Assembly (NCBI GenBank): GCA_951799425.1
Contig: OX637409.1
Span: 7,386,960-7,450,959, forward strand
Direction: 5' to 3'
Source of the DNA: Ilex aquifolium
Lineage: Eukaryota > Streptophyta > Magnoliopsida > Aquifoliales > Aquifoliaceae
Length of the DNA stretch: 64,000 nucleotides
The position numbers and the translations under genes are program-made. The notes under the pieces are model-generated. The model did no database searches. It saw nothing but the letters and a program-made list of their open reading frames with translations, and was not told where the DNA came from. Below, piece by piece: positions 23,070 to 34,588 of the stretch; position 1 is the first letter of the stretch, and each line of letters begins with the position of its first letter.

Positions 23070-26000
23070 ATGGGCTACGCACAGCTAGTTATTGGTCCTG
23101 CAGGCAGTGGAAAGGTGAATAGCTAAAATTTATTGCTTATTTATGCTATCTCTATGTCCTTACTTCGTATTTGAAGAATTGACTTGACGAGTGTTTCTTT
23201 GTATCTGCATATGGTAGTTTAAAAAGGGAAGATTTTCTACATTAGCTTTTTTTCGCCAATATATTCTTTAAGATATGAGTACCTTATACTTATTTTTTTT
23301 TGTATCAGTCTACTTATTGCTCTAGTTTGTACCAACATTGTGAAACCATGCGGCGCACCATTCATATTGTAAACTTAGATCCTGCTGCAGAAAACTTCGA
23401 CTATCCAGTGGCGATGGGTAAGTATAGTTCACTAATTTTTTGACTAGTGCTTAAGTTTTTGTTGATATAAGTCCTCTCAATTTTATAGTGAAACATTAAA
23501 TTTCTTGCAGATATTAGAGAACTTATTTCTTTGGATGATGTTATGGAGGAACTTGGACTAGGTCCGAATGGTGGTCTTATGTACTGCATGGAGTATCCTT
23601 TCGGCTTGGGTTTTAATATTTTTATAGTCTTTTGTTTGTCCCACTTCTTATATATGATGTAGTCAGTAAATCTATTTGACACAGTTGTTGTGAGACAATT
23701 TGACATTACTTAAATGTTGTAGATAGCTTGACATTACTTAAATGTTGTTGTTGACTCATGGCACACATGTGGACTATTTATTATGTTGATATTTGAAAGG
23801 GATTTGAGATTTCAAAGTGAGTGAAAAACAGTTTAATTTTGTCGTAAATCCCTCCACAGCCTACCAATAGTATTAAACAACAATCGTCTATTGGTATCTT
23901 TTTATAAGTTCATTACTACTATTTTCTTTTCTGATTTGTGGACCCAAAATTTTGTGCTGCCCCTTACATCTTGATGTTTAGGCACCTTGAAGAGAATTTG
24001 GATGACTGGTTAACAGAAGAGTTGGAGAACTACATGGATGATGATTATTTAGTTTTCGACTGCCCAGGTATTGTGTTGTTCTACAACTTTCTATTTTTGA
24101 ATTTGATTATATTAATTGTTATTGATGGAAGCTTGAGGTAATACAAGGTGGGCCATTGACAGTTCGCATCTAGTGACTGTTTATGAGCAATTCCAGCCAA
24201 TGGAATTTGTATTGGCTGCTTAAAATTTGGTATTGATGACAATATGGGACTTTTAATCTATAAATAACCACACTAAGTTATGAAGCACGGATACTTCGTT
24301 GAGGTTGGTGTACTTGTATCGGATACCGTATCGGATACGGTATCAAATACGATACTCTTCATATATTTGAGGATACATATCGAATACACCTTCTACGTAT
24401 CCGATAATAATTAAATATTAGGATACTTCACGGATACTTTTGTAGTCAAGCAACATATATAATTTTTGAGTTGAATTTTTAACATATCTTTTCGAATTCA
24501 CATACCATACAATAAATTAACAAAAATTCATATTACTTCAAAGACACATGAGTGTTTCTTAAGTATTATCTACAATTACATGTCAAAAGAGCATAAAATA
24601 AAGCTATTATATTATAATCTTAGCAAAAATTACTGCTAAATACTAGGTAAATATTAGCTTTTATTCCCTTAATTAGTCACTTCACTTTGTGAATATGTCA
24701 TAGTGATACGATATATATTTTCTTGAAACTAAAAAGAATTACTAATTTTTCTTATTGTGTGTTAAAGAGCTACCAAAATATATTAAGCATTAAGTTGGTT
24801 GATTGAAAATAATAAAAATAATAAATATATTTTATTATAGTTGTATCTTAGCCGCACTCGTATCCTATTTTTTTAGACTTTGTCGTATCGCCGTATCCGT
24901 ATCGTATCGTACCCGTATCTCATATCCGTATCCATGCTTCATAGACACTAAGTATATCTATTGCTATATGTTAAGCAAGAGGGATTTTTCCTCTTTATCC
25001 TCCCTTGGGATAAGTGAAATACCTTTTATACCTTCATATAATATTGTCAGCAAAATAAATATAGGGACCGGACAGTGAAATCACTTAGAATCAACAAATC
25101 AAAGTAAGATGGGATCTTAAAGTAGTTTAGAACTTTCACTTCCTTATTTTTCTGTCTACCTAGATACCATTCCCAAACATTATATGTGAATTTTTTTCTA
25201 TTGTACACATATTTTTTATGCTTTTAAAAACAATTCTTCCTTTTTTTGCTTTGTGATATTTTGAAAATCTAGCGGAAACTGTTGTCTAAGTTTGTGTTGG
25301 TCTTGTTTTGTTGATAACTTAAGTAGTTATTTTGCATCACATATAATATTGCTATTGTATGACAAGTTATTCTATATTATTACCATATCGTACATATATC
25401 CTTAGTGCTCCCACTACCACCACCCATTTTTTGCTTCTTTTTTTTAAGCCGTGTGGTTGGTATTAAATCTCCTGCTGTTGTTAGCTATAAGAATTGATAA
25501 TTTAGATCAAAGAAAGTAAAGAAAAGAAAAGAGAGAGAAGAAAAAAATATTCTTACTTTACTCTAATTTGCATTATATTTTCTTAATGAAAGAGGCAAAG
25601 GGAAACCTTTTTATAGTAGGGCAAAACAATACCCAAAAAAAATGACTAACTATCCCTAATACTAACCTACTCTAATGCTCCTGCTCAAATTCATGATGTG
25701 ATAACAAAAAATATCAAGAGTTTGTCGAGAAGAAAACGGAAGTGCATAATAATATGAGACTCTGTAAAGAAGTCTACCAACTGTATAGTAGAAGTAAGGA
25801 AGGGAAGAGAAATAGTGCCCAGTGAAGATGATGGCGCACAAAAATGGCAATAAATCTCTATATTTTGTACGCTCATAAAATATTGAATTGTGTGTTAGCT
25901 GAATTGCACTTGGGTTGTCATAGTACAATAGTGTCGGATTAGATAGAGAGATGTCAAGATCAGTAAGTAATCAATGTAAACAAACTATCTCAGTTGTGGT

Positions 26001-29000
26001 GGAAGCCATAACACGATACTCGATCTTAGTAGAAGAACGAGTAACGACAGTTTGTATTTTTGCTCTTCCAAGAAATAAAGGAATCACCAAGTAAGAGACA
26101 GAAGCCAGTGGTGGACTTATAATCTGAAGAGTCGTCAACACAATTAGCATCATAATAAGCTTTGAGGTTCAACGAAGAAGAAAAAGATAATAATAGACTT
26201 TGATGCAGTATACCCCAGTGTTTTGAAAAGCGCGCCTAGGCGCTCGTCCAGGCGAGAAGCGAGGCGAGGCGAAGGTGTCTCGCCTAGAGGACCCTAGGCG
26301 AAGCGAACATGAGCGAAGCGAGAAAAGCAATCGCCTGGCGCTTAAGCGCAAGGCGAAGAAGCGAACGCTTCTGTTAGGCGAGGCAAGATTGTTTTATTTT
26401 TAATTTGGACTGTTGGATTGGGCAATTGGAAAAAAAGTTCTAAGATGGTGATACACCGAATTATTCCCTTATCACATAAATACAACCCCAAACCCTAAAA
26501 TTAATCTGCTTAGCTGTTCGATCGCTGGACTCCTTCGCCTCAGTGAGTCGATCAACTCGATCCTATCGCTGGACTCGATCGACAGACACCTTCCCCTTAG
26601 TGAGTCGCTGCTCCTACACGATCGACAGACACCTTCGCCTCAGTGAGTCGCTTCTCCTACACGATCGACAGAGTCGTTGCTCCTTCCTCGCTGCACAGGT
26701 TAGTCTCCTTTTGTTCTTCTCTTTTCTGGTTCTTGATCTTCTTCCTCGTTGTACAGATTCTGGTCCTGGTTTTTTTTCCTGATTCTGGTTCTGGTTTTTT
26801 TTTTTTTTTTTTTCTGATTGTGCTTCTGATTCTGTTAACCACATGTGTATCTGATTGTGCTAATTGTGCTGCGGTTTTGCTGATTGTGCTACTGTCTGAT
26901 TTTGCTCTGTCTGATTCTGCTCCCTTTATTTTTTTCTAATTGTGCTGCTGATTCTGCTCCCTTTTTTTTTTTTTTGTTTCTGATTGTGCTGCTGTTGTTC
27001 TGTTTTGCTGTCCGGAAATGTGATTCAGTATATGCCTACGAATGTACATAAAAATAGATTTAAAAAAATTGATTGATATAATTTAACAAAAACACATGTG
27101 GTTGATGTACTTGCATTTAAATATTTAGTATATATAAAATTAGAATTTAGATATTTAGAAATAATTAAAGTAAAATATTTATTTATTTTTTTAACTGTTC
27201 GCTTCGCTTCGGTAAAGCGTGTCGCTTCGCTTCTCGCCTAGGCGTTAGGAGCTTCGGTCGCTTCAGTTCGCTTTACGCCTTTAATAACACTGGTATACCC
27301 TAAAAATATCAAAAAATGTGGACCTGTAGCCTAGTGAATAGTGGTAAGTGAGCAACAAACTGACTAACAATGTGAACTGCATAAGAGATGTCTAGGCGAT
27401 GAATCGTAAGATATACCAAAATGCGAACAATAGTGTGATATAGCATTGGATCAGACAATGGGATGTCTTCCAAAAAAGAGTAACAAACATTAAGCTCTAA
27501 GGGTGTGTCAACGATCCGAGTATCTGATAGACGAGCTCGATGTATAATATCCAAGGCATATTTGGATTGAGAGAGTAGATACCTCTTGGGAGAATAAGCA
27601 GCCTTAATACCCAAGAAGTATTGAAGCTGGCCCAAATCCTTTATTTCAAAATGATCTTGCAACTGATTCTTCAACAATAAAATACCAGGGTTATGAGACA
27701 ATCCGGGAGGAGTCATAAATACTTTTTAAGTCAAATCGCCATTAAGAAAGACATTTTTCACATCTATCTGAGAGAGACTCCCTTGGCGAATAGCAACCAT
27801 TGCAATCATATTGCGAACAGTGGTCATCTTGGTAACATGAGCAAATGTCTCTTCATAATCGATGTCATACTCTTGGGCAATCATTTTGCTATCAATCGGG
27901 TCTTGTATCGTTGCACAGAACCATCAAATTTGGTCTTAATTTTGTAAATCCACTTACAACAATGTGTTTGCCATAGGGTAATGACATTAGCTCCCAAGTC
28001 ACAATTTTATGTAAAGCAGAATGTTCCTCATTGATAGTCTGTTTTTAAAGAGGATTAAGAACAACTTCCTTGGACCTGTAGCCTAGTGAATAGTGGTAAG
28101 TGAGCAACAAACTGACTAACAATGTGAACTGCATAAGAGATGTCTAGGCGATGAATCGTAAGATATACCAAAATGCGAACAATAGTGTGATATAGCATTG
28201 GATCAGACAATGGGATGTCTTCCAAAAAAGAGTAACAAACATTAAGCTCTAAGGGTGTGTCAACGATCCGAGTATCTGATAGACGAGCTCGATGTATAAT
28301 ATCCAAGGCATATTTGGATTGAGAGAGTAGATACCTCTTGGGAGAATAAGCAGCCTTAATACCCAAGAAGTATTGAAGCTGGCCCAAATCCTTTATTTCA
28401 AAATGATCTTGCAACTGATTCTTCAACAATAAAATACCAGGGTTATGAGACAATCCGGGAGGAGTCATAAATACTTTTTAAGTCAAATCGCCATTAAGAA
28501 AGACATTTTTCACATCTATCTGAGAGAGACTCCCTTGGCGAATAGCAACCATTGCAATCATATTGCGAACAGTGGTCATCTTGGTAACATGAGCAAATGT
28601 CTCTTCATAATCGATGTCATACTCTTGGGCAATCATTTTGCTATCAATCGGGTCTTGTATCGTTGCACAGAACCATCAAATTTGGTCTTAATTTTGTAAA
28701 TCCACTTACAACAATGTGTTTGCCATAGGGTAATGACATTAGCTCCCAAGTCACAATTTTATGTAAAGCAGAATGTTCCTCATTGATAGTCTGTTTTTAA
28801 AGAGGATTAAGAACAACTTCCTTATAGGAGGTAGGTTCAGAAATAGAATGGATAGAAGCTAAGAAAGAACAAAAACTAGAGAAACAAAACCGATCTGGTC
28901 ACTTACGAGTTGGCTGAGGATAGCGAAGGACATAATCCATATCATTATAATCTGATTGAGTGACAGTAGAGGGGCAGGGAGGCACTGTATTTGTCAAGGA

Positions 29001-32000
29001 GATAGTTGAGTCCTGCGAGCATTGGTATATACAATAAGAGGACCGATAACAGACAAATCAGAAGAGGAAGGCACATCAGAGACAGTCATATCACGAACAT
29101 ACGTGTCAATTGGAACATTAGCTGGAAATGTAGCAATGTAAATAAGATTAGATTTATGCAAATTTGAAGAATTAGATGGAATAGAAAAGAAGGGAATATG
29201 TTCTATGAAAACAACATGATGAGTGACATAGAGTTTGTGTGTAATAGGATTATAGCATCGATACCCTTTCTGGCTCTCACTATCACCAAGAAAAAGACAG
29301 AGCTGAACAAATAGAAAGTTTAGTACGAAGAGCACTAGGAAGGAAGACAAAACATACACATCCAAACACACGTAAAGAGAAATAATTAGTGGTTTACCAT
29401 ATATTTTTTCAAAGGGGAGAGTCTAGAGGTAAGGATAGTGGGAATGCAATTAATTAGATAAACCCTAGGAAACATAGATATAGGATAATAGTACGATACA
29501 ATACAGATATGGCGATACGACAAAATTTTAAAAAACAAGGTACAGATACGACTAAGATATGTCTATAATAAAATATATTTTATATTTTACTATTATTTAA
29601 CAACTTAAAAATTATAATTTTTAATAATAATTTAACAATAGTAAGCAAAATTATCAGTTTCCACCTTGACAAATATGTAATATCGTTTCATTTTGATATA
29701 TCCATAAAGTGAACGTGACCAATTCAAGGTATTACAACCAATATTTAACTAGTTGGTTTGTTTACAAGTATTTGTTTTTAAGATTATTGTGTAATTAAAT
29801 TTTATACTCTTTTAACATGTAATAGTAGATATACTTAGAAAACACTTGTGTCTTCAAAATCAAATGGAATTCTGTTGATATTTTGTATTATATATGAACT
29901 TGAAAGGAGAGATATATATTAAAATTAAAAATTGTACATCTTGTTTCATGTGTAGAAGTATCTGCGAAGTATTTGCTAAGTATTTACATATTTTATTAAT
30001 TATTGAATATGTATAATGCGTATCCTTGGTATCTGACAAGTATTGTATTTGATACGATATCCAATACAGGTACGTCGACCTTGACGACGTATCCGTGCTT
30101 CATAGGATGAATCGCACTAAGAACTGCTTCTCCTAAAAAAGAACTTAGAACATTTACAGAAAGCAAAAGAGAGCGTGTTGTCTCCATAATGTGTTTATGT
30201 TTGGGCTATGCTACACCATTTTGTGTGGGTGTGTTAGTACAAGAGGATTGATCAAATAGTGCCATTAGATTTTAATATATCATGAAAGGATTAAAAGAAT
30301 ATTTTCCTCCTTGATCACATTGAAAACATTTAATAACTGAGGAATATTGAGTGTGTATCATGACACGAAAAACAGTGAATATAAGAAAATTTCAGAACAA
30401 TGCTTCATTAGATATACCTAACAGTACCTAGTGTAATTATAAATGAAAAAAACAAATATCTAGACCTTCTTTTTTGGGGAATAGGAGCAAGTCCCTATAC
30501 ATCAAAGTGAACAAGATTAAAAGGTGGCTAACTTGCATCCACTACAACTGGAAATGTCATACCCAAACTATCGGTAGATGTAAAAAATTTCAAACGAGAA
30601 TGAGAAACATGACCAAGACAAGAATACCACAAATAAAACTAGAAGGCTGTGGACTCATTTGAAAAGAAGAGAAATCAATACTAGAAGCAACAATATTTGG
30701 AACGTGTAGTTCGTCCAATACATATAGCCTCATTTTCTACTGCCTATCCCAATCAGTTTCTTGAAACGTGAATCCTGCACAACACAACCAGAAGAAGAAA
30801 AGTGAACTAAAAAACTGGAATCAAATAGTTGACTAACTGAAATTAAATTTAGAGTAAGTTGAGGAATATAATAGACATCTAGAAGCGTGAGGTGAGAAGA
30901 GATAATAGCTCCAACAGCAACCAATGACATTTGATTACCATTGGTTGTTGTAAGTACATAGATAGATAGAAGAGAGAAAGTAGATGCAAATAAAAAAGAG
31001 TCACTAGTCATGTGATGTGTAGCACCTGAGTCAAAGACCCAGGCGGTTCAAGGTATACTTGAAGTACCCGGAGTGAATGGAGCTACTGAAGGAGAAACCG
31101 AATTAGTGTTAGGATGTTGGAATGAAACAAGCTTCTGCAATTTTATCGGCAATCATAATCAAAGTGGGAGTTAAATTCACATGAAGGGCTGAAGAGAATC
31201 AAAGTTTCCATTTCCTATTATAACACGAAAGGTAATCCAAACCAGCAAGAAGTCTAAGACCTAGCTAATTATCAACAACCTCTAGTAAATACCCAACAGT
31301 AAGAACAACCCAAATAGCTTGAAGCAAAGCCCAACAAATGCAAACAGTCCAAGGCAAAGCCCAACAAACAACACACTAATCACAGACAGCCTCCAAGAAA
31401 TAGCCCAAAGTAAGAACAACCCGAACAACCCAAACAACCTGAAGCAAAGCCCAACAAATGAAAGCAACCCAAAGCAAAGCCCAACTGAAAAAAGAAAGAA
31501 AGTAGATTTGAGACCCCAATCAGCAAATTTGAACCCTAGCCTTGCAAATTCAAATTCTAGCAGTACAAATTCAGCGTGAATTATATCAGAATATGATCAA
31601 CAGAAACAAAGAGGAGGATTCTTGACCACTGTTCACAGCAAGAACAGTTGGCCGACAGTCCCCAAGGGGCAAAAGTTCAACCAAAATCCAACCCAATTCC
31701 TTCAAATCACATAACCAAGGTAAATCAAGGTGTATTATATCAGAATATAACCAAATGAGGCAAAGAGAAGAATTTCAGCCATTTTTCACAGCAAGAACAG
31801 TTGGCCAACAGTCCAGAGATGCCAAAATCCAACCAAAATGTCTTCGAATCACACAACCAGCTATCCAAAACTCCAAATCGCACCCTTCAGACTTGATTTG
31901 AAGCAAAAAATTCGGAGAAATCATCCCCAAATTCTAGATCAAAAAATAGGTCCGAAATTTTGAAATACATTCAAAAATTGAAAAATCCAATCCAGTGGCC

Positions 32001-34588
32001 ACGAAATCAAAAATCAAGTTTACCAGGAGATTGCCCGTGCAAAATCGAGTTTGGTAGTGTGTTCCTTTGCTCCAGAATGATGATGTTAGCATGACGTCAT
32101 CATTGTCGCCTGTTGATATGGCTGTCAATGGACGGATTTCAGTCTGATTCCGAATCCGTGGACCAATATTTTCATTCGTTTATCTGAATTGGGTAATCGG
32201 ACCGGATGTCTAATTATAATAAGCGGATTCGGATGTGGGCTAATTTTTTTTTATCCTTTGGGTAAACGGGGTCGGATTCAATAACGAATTTTTTAATCGG
32301 ATTTGGATTTGGATGGACCCAGTTCCGGTCAGAATCTGATCCATTGACAGGCCTACTTGCTCACGTCGGCCCTAGCGACTGCTTCTTCTCCACTGCTGAT
32401 TCTGCAACTGTACTACTATGATATTGAAGGTATTTTGGACCGAAACCCACGCTGATACCCTGATAATTTAGCTCAAAGAAAGCAGAGAAAGTGAAGAAAG
32501 AAATATTATCACTTTACTCTAATCTGCATTACATTGTTCTTAATAAAAGATGCAAAGAGAAACCCTTTTATAGTAGAACAAAACAATACAAGAAAAATGA
32601 CTAAACTATCCTTAATAATAAAATACTCTAACAAGAACTACCTACTTGTGAATGATGCCAACTTATTCTTTGCAGCATGATACTATATGTAGGCGGTAGT
32701 CTAAGGCTCATTATGTTTAATTTGTTATTAGATTAGTTTTCTTAATTATTTGACCTCCAATTACTTTACAGGCCAAATAGAACTTTTCTCTCATGTGCCA
32801 GTGCTTAAGAACTTTGTGGGGCATTTGCAGCGTAAGAACTTCAATGTTTGTGCAGTATATTTACTTGATTCCCAGGTTTGTAGTTTAGTATTTTTTGACC
32901 AAGTATCATTTCATCACTGATTGTGCATATCTTTGTACTCAATCTGAAATGCTACTCTCTGAATGTATATTAGTTCATGACGGATGTGACCAAGTTTATA
33001 AGTGGTTGTATGGCTTCTCTCTCAGCAATGGTTCAACTTGAGCTACCACATGTTAACATTCTTTCCAAAATGGACCTTGTGACAAACAAAAGGGACATGG
33101 AAAAGTGAGTCCTTTTAGATTAAATACATGTTTCTACTTCTATATGCGATTTTCACTTTTTAAGATTCTAATCCTTTTTGTTGTTTTTTTTTTTTTTTAA
33201 TTATAAGTTACTTGAATCCAGAGCCTCAAGCTTTGCTGGCTGAGTTGAATCAGCGCATGGCTCCTCAATTTGAAAAGCTCAATAAAACTTTGATTGAATT
33301 GGTGAGTTATTAACCTATTAAGCAGCTAAAGTTTGGCATGCACTTCAATGTTTTACATGGCTATATAATAGAATGTTTGTTCTAACCTGGGGCTTCAAGA
33401 TTCACTGTCAGAGTTGGACAAATGCATTCTCTGCCATTTCAAAAGCTTAACTAATAATTTATTGGATTGGTGAGTTATTCAATAGCTGAGAGTCTGAAAT
33501 ACACATCGGTTTTCATATGATTTTTAAATGGAAATATTTGTCAAAATCTGGAGACTTAGGTGTCACCATCATAGTTTGATCAAAGCATGGTTCTTCTACT
33601 TCGCTTGGTGTAATACCTTCAGATGGTAGAGTTTCGATCTATTTTCTGTTATCTCAAAACTTGACAGTTTTCTTATGCTAATGGTATCCGGCAAGATTAT
33701 CAGTTATCAGCATAAATTACTATTATTTTTTGGGGGACTGTTAAAAATTTTAACCTCTGTGGCTTCACAACTGAGCCAGCATTTAACTTTGTGCTAGAAA
33801 GCATCTTGCCCATTTCAGTGTCTATTAATTGCTACTTTTATGATGAGGACCTCTTATATTGGCTTTATAATTAACCAGACCTTTTGGTTTTATGAACTTT
33901 TTTGTGTGCATGGACATAAATTGGTAGGACATTTGTTTAAGTGCCTAAGTAAGTTGTCAGCATATGGGAGATAATTGCTTGGATGGTCTATGACTTTAAA
34001 TTTTTATTGTTCTACTAGGTGGATCAGTATAGCATGGTGAGCTTCGTGCCTCTTGACTTGAGGAAAGAGAGCAGGTACTTTCCCTCTCCACTACTCCTCT
34101 AATCTCGTGTGAGTTCAGTGTTACATTTCACACAACTAGGATTTTGGAAATTGGCTTTTTGCCCTATGTGACCTCTGTTAAGGAGACCAAGTTTTAGAGC
34201 CACATGTATGGTGGAAAGAAATTTGCCTTCTGCTCCTGCTTTCCAAACTATTGATCCACATCCTGATCTCTTAGGCTTGGCAGCATGGCCAGTGCAATTA
34301 TTAAGAACTATTTTTTTAATCTCTATGGTTTATTTAGTATATTTACAAAAGGACAAAAAACAAATATTAGGTACTAGCTTCAAAGTTCTTGAAAAATGTC
34401 TGGTCAATTGTAAAGTGGCAAGGTTTCCCAATCATTGGTTATTTATCATACTACTGACTTCTGCATTGGGCAACACATTTTTCTTCTTTTACAGTATACA
34501 GTATATCTTGGCACAAATTGACAACAGCATTCAGTACGGAGAAGATGCAGATGTGAAGGTTAAGGACTTTGATCCAGAGGATGATTAG
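23070..34588 (+). CDS. GPN3: GPN-loop GTPase 3, nine exons
   Basis: Exons 23070-23114, 23309-23417, 23511-23592, 23982-24067, 32772-32875, 32974-33104, 33208-33301, 34019-34074 and 34495-34588 join to 266 residues. Motifs in order: P-loop GPAGSGKST (residues 9-17), [20 protein letters not shown] (G2 region), the family-defining GPN insertion [17 protein letters not shown] (G3) and LSKMDL (G4), then an acidic tail VKDFDPEDD. The length matches plant and animal GPN3. The family, with GPN1, helps assemble RNA polymerase II and bring it to the nucleus; that role is from homology. Intron 3 (23593-23981) has U12-type signals. Intron 4 (24068-32771) is swollen by nested transposons between DCPG and QIELF, and intron 7 holds a decayed copy of exon 7. 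All splice junctions keep the frame, so the gene looks functional. Confidence 0.95.
23593..23981 (+). other. U12-type (minor spliceosome) intron of GPN3
   Basis: The donor is GTATCCTTT, an exact match to the U12 GT-AG donor consensus. A branch-like CCCTTAC (23961-23967) puts the branch adenosine about 15 nt before the acceptor, and no polypyrimidine tract precedes the AG. The junction joins CME to HLEENLDDW in frame (phase 2). Confidence 0.85.
24279..24944 (+). mobile_element. Mutator-like MITE, copy 1, with 9-bp target duplication
   Basis: Ends read TATGAAGCACGGATAC and GTATCCATGCTTCATAG, inverted copies of each other. They are flanked by an exact 9-bp duplication ACACTAAGT (24270-24278 and 24945-24953). 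Both ends are built from degenerate GTATC/GATAC repeats. No coding capacity. The 9-bp duplication points to the Mutator superfamily. Confidence 0.85.
25495..25677 (-). repeat. 3' LTR of the copia element
   Basis: It matches the right LTR along its length: both begin TGATAATTTAG on the + strand and contain CTTTACTCTAAT, TTATAGTAG and ACTATCC blocks. The end is decayed (CTCTAATG instead of CTCTAACA). At about 180 bp it is short, as in small-LTR copia families. Confidence 0.85.
26216..27292. mobile_element. hAT-type non-autonomous element with exact 8-bp target duplication
   Basis: Ends are CAGTGTTTTGAAAAGCG and the inverted CAGTGTTATTAAAGGCG, flanked by GTATACCC at 26208-26215 and 27293-27300. 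Both ends are rich in GGCG/AGCG motifs (GCGCCTAGGCG). The interior holds T-rich, low-complexity text and no transposase. Removing it rejoins the copia RT-RNase H spacer ([20 protein letters not shown]), which supports the boundaries. Confidence 0.9.
27319..28822 (-). repeat. 752-bp tandem duplication within the copia polyprotein
   Basis: Unit 27319-28070 is repeated head to tail at 28071-28822. Open frames of both strands are identical between copies (for instance the reverse transcriptase fragments at 27309-27716 and 28055-28468, each with the same protein text up to the junction). The repeat covers the reverse transcriptase domain. Absence of differences makes it younger than the element's LTR divergence, or an assembly duplication. 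Confidence 0.9.
29466..30105 (-). mobile_element. Mutator-like MITE, copy 2, inverted relative to copy 1
   Basis: The right end GTATCCGTGCTTCATAG is almost the same as the end of the copy at 24279-24944, and the internal GATACGATATC-type repeats and central AT-rich part also match in inverted orientation. The left end (TAGGAAACATAGATAT) is decayed. Flanks GATAAACCC and GATGAATCG agree at six of nine bases. Confidence 0.75.
32114..32355. mobile_element. Short hAT-like MITE in the copia 5' region
   Basis: Inverted ends CTGTCAATGGACGGAT and ATCTGATCCATTGACAG enclose GGAT/ATCCG-rich text typical of plant hAT MITEs. No clear target duplication is visible, so exact ends are uncertain. Confidence 0.6.
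32461..32633 (-). repeat. 5' LTR of the copia element
   Basis: A 173-bp repeat with TG...CA ends (TGATAATTTAG to CTCTAACA), matching 25495-25677. It lies only about 140 bp upstream of GPN3 exon 5. The + strand text directly to its left gives a degenerate GGTATCAGC primer-binding site on the minus strand. Confidence 0.85.
33392..33480 (+). pseudogene. Decayed duplicate of GPN3 exon 7 in intron 7
   Basis: The text CTTCAAGATTCACTGTCAGA through TTGGATTGGTGAGTTATT aligns with real exon 7 (33208-33301), including the donor GTGAGTTATT. Shared blocks include TCAGAGTTG/GCTGAGTTG, TTTCAAAAGCTTAACTAA/TTTGAAAAGCTCAATAAA and ATTGGTGAGTTATT. The copy has no clean frame and no credible acceptor. A weaker third similarity may exist near 33570-33600. 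Confidence 0.65.

Larger units (their letters stand above)
25678..31060 (-). pseudogene. Ty1/copia polyprotein remnant
   Basis: Minus-strand fragments in order are: protease with [11 protein letters not shown] (about 31050-31013); a gag-pre-integrase style block ([17 protein letters not shown], 31011-30730); the integrase C-terminal block ([18 protein letters not shown], 29371-28994); reverse transcriptase ([20 protein letters not shown], 28468-28055, with its N-terminal part to about 28850 and an exact second copy at 27716-27309); and RNase H ([33 protein letters not shown], 26200-25680). Stops and frameshifts are scattered through it, so it cannot make an intact protein. Between RT and RNase H lies the hAT MITE; between the integrase parts lies the Mutator-like MITE. 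Confidence 0.9.
25495..32633 (-). mobile_element. Ty1/copia retrotransposon inserted in GPN3 intron 4, with later insertions
   Basis: Two related short LTRs bound the element, flanked by AGAAT (25490-25494) and AGAAC (32634-32638), a near-perfect 5-bp target duplication. Next to the right (5') LTR a GGTATCAGCG text resembles the initiator-Met tRNA primer site, and next to the left (3') LTR TTTGAGCAGGAGC resembles a polypurine tract. Reading on the minus strand, gag remnant, protease, integrase end, reverse transcriptase and RNase H follow in copia order. It is interrupted by MITEs at 26216, 29466 and 32114 and enlarged by a 752-bp duplication. It is transcribed antisense relative to GPN3. Confidence 0.9.

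Noticed and set aside
24290..24940. GATAC/GTATC repeats read as a minisatellite
   Set aside because: Clear inverted ends and an exact 9-bp flanking duplication show a Mutator-like MITE instead.
26216..27292. GCGCCTAGGCG-rich block as a CpG island or promoter
   Set aside because: It forms the inverted arms of a hAT MITE with an 8-bp duplication.
31319..31579. 86-residue open frame with repeated QSPTN-like units
   Set aside because: It lies antisense in the decayed gag region of the copia element; the repeats reflect local CCCAA-type slippage and there is no gene context.
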